Assembly: GCA_005223375.1 (NCBI GenBank)
Contig: RXOD01005449.1
Location: 1 to 13,991, forward strand
Reading direction: 5' to 3'
DNA: 13,991 nt
Origin: Amoebophrya sp. AT5.2
Lineage: Eukaryota > Sar > Dinophyceae > Syndiniales > Amoebophryaceae
The notes beneath the pieces were generated by a model that was not told where the DNA came from, made no database searches, and worked only from the letters and a program-made list of their open reading frames with translations. The translations under genes were made by a program, and so were the position numbers. Positions 1 to 7,700 of the stretch are shown piece by piece; position 1 is the first letter of the stretch; each line of letters starts with the position of its first letter.

Positions 1-775
1 TGCATTTTTTTGAGCCGTAATTGCGCTTATCCTCTTCGCCGATCTTGCCGAAGGCGACCGTGATCTCGTGGAACCGCTTTGCGCAGCTCTCGCAGTCCTT
101 GTCGTGCTTGTCCGGGTGCCACTGCAGAGCCAACTTCTTGTACACCTTCTTGATCTCCGACTGAGAAGCAGAACTTGACACACCCAGCGCCTGATGTAGT
201 ATGAATGTATGATGAGATGTAGCATAGCTAGATATTAGAAGTACCGATTGTCTGCATCGAAATGAGATGCGCGCCCCGGCGGTACCGATGGATATGGAAA
301 AAGAACAGACGACTGAAAAGAAATAAATTCTGAATAAATTGTTCTGTCAATCTTCTATATGCATATGGATTTGGATGCCCTAAATTGGAGTTGGTTCACC
401 AACAACGAAGGCGCTTTGATCACTACGATTACCTCGTATGGATTTATTCCAGCATCGTCGTCCTCGCCGCCCTGGTAGCCCTCTTGCGACGCTTTCATGT
501 AGAAGAGCATGAAGATGCAGATTAGTGACACCACCGTCATCAGGTTCGAGGCCACAAACGCTTGCACATCTGCAATTCGCTCACCGGCTGATTTCGTTTT
601 TGCCTGCTTGTTGCTGCCCTTCCGTGCTCCTCCTGCTGCTACGCTGTCTCCTGTGCCGGTCGCTAGTGACTTCACGCCGCCAGCAATGTCGGCGGCGGCA
701 GTCACAAAAAACGCAGCCTTCAGCCGGTCCCGTATTCGTGCCCACGCCTGCCTGCGCGCATCGCGATCGAGAGCC
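1..775 (-). CDS. SEC63-like ER membrane protein, membrane segment and J domain (3' truncated)
   Basis: Two exons are clear. Exon 775-433 encodes a basic N-terminal stretch, a Gly/Ala/Ser-rich linker, a membrane helix (core TVVSLICIFMLFYM) and an acidic spacer ending in GINPYE. Exon 190-1 continues in phase with ALGVSSSASQSEIKKVYKK and the J-domain signature LALQWHPDK, then a helix containing CAKRFHEITVAFGKI, and runs off the window. Splicing (GAG|GTAATC donor, ATCAG acceptor) restores the typical opening NPYE-ALGVS. Known of the family: SEC63 sits in the ER membrane with its J domain in the lumen, right after its last-but-one or second membrane helix, and recruits the Hsp70 BiP to the SEC61 channel. 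The order membrane helix, short spacer, J domain with HPD fits SEC63 best; another membrane-bound J protein cannot be excluded because the Sec63/Brl region lies outside. The exon start at 775 follows an acceptor (CAACTAG); an in-frame TAG lies just upstream. Confidence 0.68.
191..432 (-). other. GT-AG intron inside the J-domain coding region
   Basis: A 242-bp phase-0 intron with donor GAG|GTAATC and acceptor CATCAG|GCG. Removing it joins NPYE to ALGVSSS, the expected start of a J domain. It has ordinary ends, unlike the inverted-repeat introns further right, and no inverted termini are visible. Confidence 0.75.
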
Positions 776-918
776 CTAGTTGTACGTTTTTGATTCTATT
801 CATTTACATCGGTGCGCTAGTACTTCAGCCCACGCATGGATATTGAAGATTCACATCTACATAGCTCCTCCTCCTCCATGTCCATTTTTAGCATTTAGTA
901 CTAGAGCTTCAAATCTAC
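776..918 (-). other. Proposed intron between N-terminal and membrane exons of the SEC63-like gene
   Basis: Donor GTAGAT at 918 and acceptor CAACTAG at 776 give a 143-bp phase-2 intron. It contains stops in all the relevant frames. It depends on the frame choice discussed for the N-terminal exon. Confidence 0.4.
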
Positions 919-1197
919 AATGAACAGACCAGAAGAACCAGAACAGTACTGCAAAGAAAAGTCTTCCGCGGGCCTTGGAGTCTTTGCTTTCTTTTTGCTC
1001 GCGACCGGCGGAGCCTCCTTGCTGGTGGGGCTGGGCTTTGCCACAACATCCGGCTCTGGGTTGGACGATATTTCGGCAGCGTCATGATCCTGATCCACGG
1101 GAGTAGCTGCACCGGGGAGGCCAGCACCACTTTGCTTTTTGTTTTTTGCCAGCGCCGCCCCTTTGCTGGCCTTGCCCGCCATGTTTTTGCTAACCAT
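919..1197 (-). CDS. Probable N-terminal exon of the SEC63-like gene
   Basis: ATG at 1197 opens a Lys/Ala/Pro-rich, probably disordered stretch (MVSKNMAGKASKGAALAKNK...). A second ATG at 1182 has a purine at -3 and is an alternative start. Near 960-920 a different frame, +1 relative to the ATG frame, encodes a hydrophobic run FLCSTVLVLLVCSL. That frame ends at a donor TCATT|GTAGAT (919/918) in the right phase to join exon 775-433 as ...CSL-ALDRDARR. This would supply the first membrane helix expected for SEC63. The frame change could be an intron with the pyrimidine-rich acceptor TTTTCTTTGCAG near 950, for example from a GT at about 1070, but its donor cannot be fixed. Without splicing the ATG frame stops at 901-903. 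The link to the J-domain exons rests on spacing, strand and phase only. Confidence 0.45.
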
Positions 1198-1309
1198 AAA
1201 TACAAATCAATAGTAGCTAGGTGCTAGAAGAAGAGGAGGTATCGAACAATCATAAATCTGATGGTGATGGATCGACTTCTTGGCGCTAACGACTAACGTA
1301 GGTACTCAA

Positions 1310-1329
1310 AAGAGAGAGAGACAGAGAGC
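1310..1329. repeat. Short GA-rich simple repeat
   Basis: Alternating AG/GA run with one interruption (agagagagag acagagag). Ordinary microsatellite; no function inferred. Confidence 0.6.
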
Positions 1330-1426
1330 GATAGATTGATTCCAAATGTCTCCGTCTGCTCAACTAACAAACTACTCAAAAGTAGATTAACTGCAGCGAA
1401 CGGCACCAATTATACCGAATCTTTGA

Positions 1427-1522
1427 TCATGTCGATGGTAGGTCGGGCACCTGAACCTTCTGGAGATGTGAGACCACGACCGTGGTCGAGTTCTTGGTGA
1501 TATTTCGATCCTGTATCTTCAT
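1427..1522 (-). CDS. Possible 31-residue small ORF or exon
   Basis: ATG at 1522 opens MKIQDRNITKNSTTVVVSHL and ends at TGA 1427-1429 (31 codons). The composition is protein-like, but an overlapping frame (about 1535-1410, beginning after a TTCTAG acceptor-like site) is equally open, so coding status and frame are undecided. No homologue is recognised. Confidence 0.2.
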   Translation of the reverse strand: MKIQDRNITKNSTTVVVSHLQKVQVPDLPST

Positions 1523-2404
1523 CTTGTGCACGAAAGAACTAGAACGCTGATCGGGAAAGCAGGAGGTAGAAGAAGCACACGATTTCGGTCGCGGGACGTG
1601 CTGCTGCTGCGCGCCTCCAGCACGCTGGCTTGATTGACGTACGGCTGCGAAAAATGAAATTAATTTTAATACCTACTCGAGTAGATGACTCCACTACCAC
1701 TGACACTGAGCGTTTCGCAAACGCAACTTTTCTTTTTTTATCATTCATCTTCACGCGCTCGCGCGCGCGGGCTTCTACATTCTCCTTCTTCTATATTCGA
1801 CGAAGAAATTCAGAATATTAATATTTTGTACTTCGTGAACACCGAGCCCGTAGCAATTTCGCCTTAATGCTACCAGCTAAACACCACCGCCGTTGCTTCC
1901 TTATTACCCTGAGGCTGTCGTGTATATTCGTCTTGGGGCTGCCAGTCTCACCCGGCGCCCCAGCTGGTGCGTCAAGCGCTTCGAGCGCCGTCTGCTCACG
2001 TTTGGTTCACGGAGGTTTTTCGCCAACCACGAACGATCCGCCGATCAAGAGTTAACCAAAACCATTCTTTGTTGTATTAAAACGCAATAAAACGTTCTCA
2101 GGTTTGGCGCCTGTGAGCGTTTGTAAAATTTCTTTGCCAGTTTTACGCGACATAGTCATGACGCAACGAGGTGCACCATGGATGTGTGGTGTACGTGTAT
2201 GTTCAGAATAAGTTAGTAGATCACCGACAACATAAAAGCACTTCTACACGCGGCCTCCAAGGCAAGACGGAGACAGCCGTCTTCCCTTCCAGCTTTCCCT
2301 GTCCGCCGGCTGGTTGTCCTCCTTGGTGCAAGAACAGCAGAACAAGCCCCCTGATCGTCTTCTGTATGCCAGCGAAATCTTGCTTCTTCTCGCAGAGTTC
2401 CCGT

Positions 2405-2762
2405 TTATCGGTAAAGTACTTGAATCACGAGCCAGTTCAGGTCGTTCAGCGGGTGCAGTGCTTCCAGCTTCATCCACCGCTCCTCGTACTCAGCGACCGT
2501 TCTTAGCTGCCTGCTCGCGAGCGACAAATATTTCCACCGGCTGTTCATCGTCGGTGCAGAGGTACTCTACCCCGTAGCCTTCTTCCATCGGATCGTGCTC
2601 GACCTTGAGCGATGAATGCCACCACTTCGGCGGCCCCGGGTATGGTAGTGATTTCCAGCCCCGGGACAACTGGTTGCATAAGCTGATGATTATGAAGATG
2701 ATGCACATCACAACCACGATGAATATAAAAACCGCGATTAGAATGATGATATAGAGTTCCAT
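2405..2762 (-). CDS. Small single-pass membrane protein, frame interrupted near the C-terminus
   Basis: ATG at 2762 (context AAAAATGG) starts MELYIIILIAVFIFIVVV, continuing into a roughly 30-residue very hydrophobic helix rich in Ile, Val and Phe. A polar tail with PGPPKWWHSS and a Glu/Asp-rich segment follows. The ATG frame stops at TGA 2490-2492 after REQAAKNGR. Directly at that point the +1 frame continues with EYEERWMKLEALHPLNDLNW and ends at TAA 2405-2407. The two parts together read as a continuous charged helix, so one protein of about 118 residues is likely, if a frame correction exists. Alternatives are a very short intron, an assembly indel, or true termination at 2490. Upstream of the ATG the frame stays open to about 2850 (Ala/Pro-rich), so an upstream exon is possible. 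Type and topology: N-terminal signal anchor with a short outer end. Family not recognised. Confidence 0.5.
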
Positions 2763-3905
2763 TTTTTCGTCAGCAGCTGCAACGACAGCGCCAATCGGAG
2801 CGGCTTTGGCGTTGGGCTGATCGGCTGCTTTGGGGTCCCCACTTACGACCAAGATAAGATGAAAGTATATGATTTTGATTGATGTTGTTCTAGTGATTTA
2901 CACAGCTGGGGGTAAGAACGAAACTAACTCAACTGTAACAGCGTGTAGCAGTAGCCCCGCCGTAATGCCAGAGCTATAGGATAGCTATTGATACTGTCGC
3001 AGACTTAACAACCTACGCGCATAGCCTGAAAGAAATGAACTACTGCGCGAGCAGTGAAGCAAATCGCAATTATTGAATTTCCGAGGTGATTCACGGTGAT
3101 CGCGTACCCGCTGCGAACCATGCATTCAGCTTTTATGATCACGGTATGAGATCTGTCGTCTCAGCAACAGGGAAGCAGCACGAATACACAGAAAGAACAG
3201 CAGGAGCTGCAGAGATCATTCAATTGTAAAAGATCACGCGACGTACCAGTTTCGTACCTCGCACGGGCAGCTTGCCTATGGATGCGCACAGAAAGGCAAC
3301 TTGTGCATTTGTTTCGCGAGGGTTCGCGATTTTTGTTTTGTCTCCGACAGCCACCACCAGACAGGGGATTCAGCCAAAAGAAACATGATATGGTGGCAGA
3401 GCTGTGCGCTTTTGTCAGATATGAGCAATCTCATGTGCTGAAGCGCTTCGCAAGTCAAAACACTTACTGTTACCTTGCGAGCCACTGCCACGTGCTCCTT
3501 CGCTACATCATGTTGATGAAGATTATCTAACCAAAACCAAAATGTAGGTGACAATAACATTATCTGATCATGAAGATGATTATTATGATCAGTCTAATGT
3601 CTCCAAAGTCCTACTACGATCCCCTTTTGGGATGATAGTACCGTACTCGACACCCTCCTCACCAGTCGTGTCCAAATTGAATGATACGCCACTTAACTCT
3701 CTACCGGCACGCCCACCAGGTAACGAGCAGCCAGCCACGTGCACGCGTGATGTGCAACCTCATGTATTTCCGTGTTCGTGTGACTGTGAACGTGAAGTGT
3801 TTCAATCGCGGGCGGATTTAGCGTCTGGGCGTCAGACCTATGCGCCACCATCGCTTGCAAAATCTGTTTTGCGTACCTTTTGTTCAGTGGCGCCCCTCTT
3901 CACGG

Positions 3906-3976
3906 CCGGAGCGTCCGCCTGCTACCGATCTTGCAAAGCTGCATTTTGCAAGATCGGGAGCAGGCGCACGCCCCGG
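3906..3976. repeat. 32-bp imperfect inverted repeat (hairpin) with 7-nt loop
   Basis: The arms 3906-3937 and 3945-3976 pair over 32 positions with 3 mismatches, around the loop GCTGCAT. Each arm contains CGATCTTGCAAA or its complement. The stem is long enough for a stable RNA fold or a palindromic mobile-element core. It is not flanked by a T-run typical of terminators. Neither strand is shown to be transcribed. Confidence 0.7.
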
Positions 3977-4062
3977 GGTAGAGCCTTTTTTCTTCTTCAC
4001 GGCCTCGCTGTGCAAAAAAACGATAGACGCAGACACGCAAGGCGGCGGGCGAAAAAACAAAC

Positions 4063-4208
4063 CTGGTCCGAGGCAGGCGAAAATGAAACATGAGCAAGCG
4101 TGCTTCCAGAAAATCGCGAAGAAGATAAACGCAGACAACGGTCACCGCCGAATACATAGTCCAGGGAACACAGCCCCACAAAAAAACGGAGGCGTCGCTA
4201 TTGTTCAT
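4063..4208 (-). CDS. Possible membrane-protein first exon
   Basis: ATG at 4208 (context AACCATGA) begins MNNSDASVFLWGCVPW, followed by a hydrophobic segment (MYSAVTVVCVYLL) and a basic stretch. A donor-like AG|GTTTGT closes it at 4063. No acceptor or next exon could be assigned and the plus strand is also open here, so this is only a candidate. Confidence 0.22.
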
Positions 4209-4587
4209 GGTTGCCGTTTCCGTTTAGTGCTCGCGCATGATAGCACAGTGTTTGCTTACATATAGGTCGTTGTTAGTTTATCTCAAGAGCTGCATAGCTC
4301 ACAGGAGTATGACGATAGCGCAATCGGTCAACAGCCATCGGCCAAGCATTCTATAGCCCGGCGCCATTCGGTTATCGCATAATAGGCCAGGGCGCGTTTA
4401 CTTGCGCGAGACGTCCTGGACCGATTCGCAATCGGCGGCTGCGCAAATGCATCCTCCATCGTTCCGGCAACACCCAAATTCTGGCGGCGCAGCCATATTA
4501 TGGCATCCGCCTCTGGTCTCCAGATGCCGCTGATGCGCTACTCTATGGCTCTGCTCGGCCCGTCTACCTGCGAATACACGACTATGG

Positions 4588-4762
4588 CTACATCCACCTC
4601 GCCGCCTCGTAGGCCTGAATGTAGTCGAACTTGATCCTTTTCAGCATTTTGAGAAACGCGTACTCCTCGTTGGAGATGTCTGCGCGCGAGAAGAACTTGT
4701 TGAAGTACAGGTCGCAGAGGGAGGCGAGGCAGATTAGAGGTTCGAAAGACTCAATGCAGGGT
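4588..4762 (-). CDS. Last exon of the lipase gene
   Basis: Begins after a CCTTAG acceptor and reads (A)CCC TGC ATT GAG, giving PCIESFEPLICLASLCDLYF and then NKFFSRADISNEEYAFLKM to the TAG at 4588-4590. The phase fits exon 5258-5088 exactly (CT|A). The helical, charged tail lies C-terminal of the catalytic His motif. Lack of stops, codon-like composition and phase agreement support it. Confidence 0.65.
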
Positions 4763-7700
4763 CTAAGGCAGGTGGTCGTCGATCATGCGAACACTAGCAT
4801 GTGCATCCCTAGCGATCGCTTACAGAAAGTAGAGACCCCCAAGACGGCGGCCGAGGACGACACTTCGAGAGCGAGAAACAGGCGCACAGATATGACGGGT
4901 CTCGACAGCCTGTGACAAATCTCAACATTGGCTCCATCACAAACCCCTCTAGGCATAGCCCCCATCTGAACCCGCATTGGACTAATGCCAGCCACCCCCC
5001 CTCCGGGGATTCTTAAAACACGGTCCACCGGCCAATAGGCCACCTGCCTCAGGGTTAAGTAATTGAGTTTTTTGAAGGGTTAAGTACAGGTTGGGCAGGT
5101 GGTCGTCGATCATGCGGAGTCCGAGCAAGATCCTCCGGTAGTTCTCCCCCTTGTTCTGCGTCCAATAGCACACGGGCGCCGCCGTGCTGGGCCGCACCTG
5201 CAGGTGCAGGCAAAACCTACCCGGCGGCCGGGGGATCTTGCTGTAGTCGCTATCAAGGGGCCAGCCATGCGATAAGTGTGTGGGCAACTAACACTAAGCG
5301 GTAAGTGGAACTACTACTATGTATGTGGCCGGGAAGACGGTTTGCAGTAGCGCTGTGGAAAAGCGGCCTTCCGCCCGATAGGCATTGCACCTCTGCAGCC
5401 AAAAGCTGATCGAATAGGTCGCCACTCCAGGCTCCCTCTTTTGGTTTTGCCCCCCGCTTTCGGACCCTACTACCGCGGCTCTCCACTATCGAACGGCCAC
5501 TTCCCTCTACCTCCCAATTGCGTACAGTCCCCGTCGGGTGATCGAATGGGGCACCTCTGAAACCGCCCCCCCATCGCTCCCTTCGCGCCCGGTGTGAATC
5601 TTCGGGACGCCTGAGTCGGGCACTTCGCCTCGCCTATCGCCAGGGCACTCGCCGTCGCTATAATGCGGATGGTCCGATACTAGCCCAGAACCTCGGCTGC
5701 CTACTTACTGTACATTAAAATCACGGTTGCTCATGCTCTGCAAGACATCTTATCATCGGTCTGGCCTGTGGTTTGTCGGCATAGTCGCGGACCGGGCGCT
5801 CCTGTCCGAAGAGGGTGGTGGACATCCAGTCCACCGCCTGCGTGAAGTAGGAGGTCTCCGAGATTTCGTCCGCGAGCCTGTCGAAGGACTCCATGGACAA
5901 GGCGGACACGAAGTCTTTCCCGCGCACGACCCCGAGGATCCGCGGGTCCTCGGACACCGGCAGGTGGTGGGAGGTGGAGGGCGGTGTCCGGCGGAGCAGT
6001 GGTCCTTCCTTGTCGTTGATGTCCTCTTCCTTTCGCTTAGAAGGTGTCGACGACGCGCCGCTACCGCTACCGCTACTGCTCGTGCTCCTCCCCTCCTCCC
6101 CGACAGCGGGTTCCCGCTTTTTCCCCTGACGACGCGCTTTTTCCCCTGAGCCTCCGGTCTGTTCCTGCACCAGCGCGGGGCAGCCGAAGGTGATCAGTTT
6201 TTTGTCCCTGATTTCTGGGAACTTGAAGTACACCAGGCTCGCCGTGGCCGCCCCGAGCGAGTGGCCCGTGAAGAGAAAGCGGTAGTCCGGATTTTTGCGC
6301 AGAAACCGGTCCACCCAGTTCTTGATTCGTCGGTAAACGAAGTCCGCGGACCGCACGAAGCCCTTGTGGGTGCGGAAGAGGAGTCGCTCCTCGGTGAGCT
6401 CCTCGTCTGGGTCGTTCTGGTCGATGAAAAACGGCTCGTCAGCTTCGGAGGTGGTGACGGTGGTCAGCAGGCCGTCGGCAGTCGCGATCTCGTCCGTGTA
6501 CACGCGCCGCTCCGGGGACGGTATCTGGGTGGGCCGCCGAGCGGCAGCCGTGGGCGGTTGTTCTTTTTGGGACTGACTATTTCTCGCACTGCCTTCTATT
6601 TTTCCGTCGGGCGCGTGGTCGACGGTTTGCTCGTCGCTGTTCCTTCGCCTGTTTTTTGGCTTCGGAAAGGGGTGGGACCTTGTTGAAGGGCCTTGATGCG
6701 CGTGCTCCACATTGCTCGAGGAGAAGGAGCTGTTGGGGGTGAGGGAGATGGTTCCGCTCTCCCTGTGCTTTGTGATCCCGACGTACTCGGTGCCCACGTA
6801 GTCGATTTCGGACACGTTGCCGTACGACTTCGCCGAGAGCTCGCCGGAACTGCTGCTGCGCGGCCGCGAGGGAGCTTCCGATCCGACTCCTTCTGCCGCG
6901 GAAGTCCTCGTCCCCGCGGCCGCTTCCCCAAACGCGGCGGAAAAGGGGCTCAGCGCACCAGGATGTGTACTATCCGGTGGTGCACCAGACGAAGCGGCTT
7001 CGTGTTGACGGAGTTGTGACCGCTTCTTGTGCTTCTTGGCGTCGGTAGATTCACCCGACGGAGCTGGTGGACTGGGGACGTACACGCAATAATCCACCTC
7101 TTCTGCGGCGATGTCGGTGACCACGTCGTTCCAAGCCATGGAGCCACGAATGCTCAGCACCAAACACTTCAGCTTGTGGTTCACGGACAGTACAAACGCG
7201 GGCTCGTACACCTCTTCGGTGAACGCCGACACCAAAATCGCCCCGGCGTTCCCGGTGAGCGCGAGAAAGGCTTGTTGGTTCAGAATCTCGTTCTCCACCG
7301 GGTCCACGTTCATCTTTTGCACCGCGCCCGTATGGCGGGACCACGCATTGGTATTTGTTACAGCTGACAACAAAGCGCCATCGTAGGCGCCTCTACGTAT
7401 CGCCATTCGAATCCTATTAGTATCGCCAGTCCTATGTACTTAGTCAATCTAGTCAATGGCTTTGCCCGGCCACTTCCCCCTATATACCTTCCATTGGCTC
7501 ATCTGCTGCGAATCTTCGACCTCGCTTCGCCAGTGCTCTAGGGCAGTCGCCAAATCACCATATGGCTGCGGCCCACGCCCACCTACATTGCCTTCGCCTT
7601 ACTACAGTACTACTACTTAACTTAAAAAACTCTTTCTCACTTCCTTTTTTAAAACCATCACTGGTCCCGACCGATCACCATAACCCGCCACCCAGGTCGC

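Larger units (their letters stand above)
1198..2404. other. Probable intergenic region without a supported gene
   Basis: About 1.2 kb between the SEC63-like start and the stop of the small membrane-protein gene. It holds a GA-rich simple repeat (1310-1329), one short ATG-started frame at 1427-1522 and an imperfect inverted repeat around 2087-2125 (arms AAACGTTCTCAGG and CCTGTGAGCGTTT, loop of a few bases). Open frames at 1539-1754 and on the plus strand at 1867-2090 have no recognisable features. No tRNA or promoter motif was found. Confidence 0.5.
2763..4587. other. Long stretch without a firmly supported gene
   Basis: About 1.8 kb between the lipase stop and the small membrane-protein gene. 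It includes a strong 32-bp imperfect hairpin (3906-3976), a weak candidate exon (4063-4208, minus), and overlapping open frames on both strands at 3276-3560 and 3548-4265 that have no recognisable domains. 4270-4587 is the presumed 3' flank of the lipase gene and shows nothing specific. No tRNA, rRNA or snRNA was recognised. Confidence 0.5.

Noticed and set aside
543..553. GGTTCGAGGCC, matching a tRNA B box
   Set aside because: It lies inside the membrane exon of the SEC63-like gene, and no matching A box or cloverleaf surrounds it.
3282..4265. Plus-strand open frames of 80-180 codons
   Set aside because: No domain, no convincing start context, and the largest run across the 3906-3976 hairpin; the minus strand is open as well, so openness is not evidence.
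5721..5766. Lipase C-terminus at the stop at 5721
   Set aside because: This tail (GCCAGACCGATGATAAG onward) is the inverted end of element E3; the HLP His motif and last exon lie beyond it.
6261..7019. Long open frames on the plus strand opposite the lipase exon
   Set aside because: They mirror the GC-rich codon use of the lipase, lack any motif, and conflict with the GHSLG-GKD reading on the minus strand.
5767..7336. Reassigned stop codons, as reported for one Amoebophrya, to explain in-frame stops at 2490, 10941 and 11152
   Set aside because: The main lipase exon has over 500 codons without a single in-frame TAA, TAG or TGA, and Gln and Trp use their normal codons; wide reassignment would leave many.
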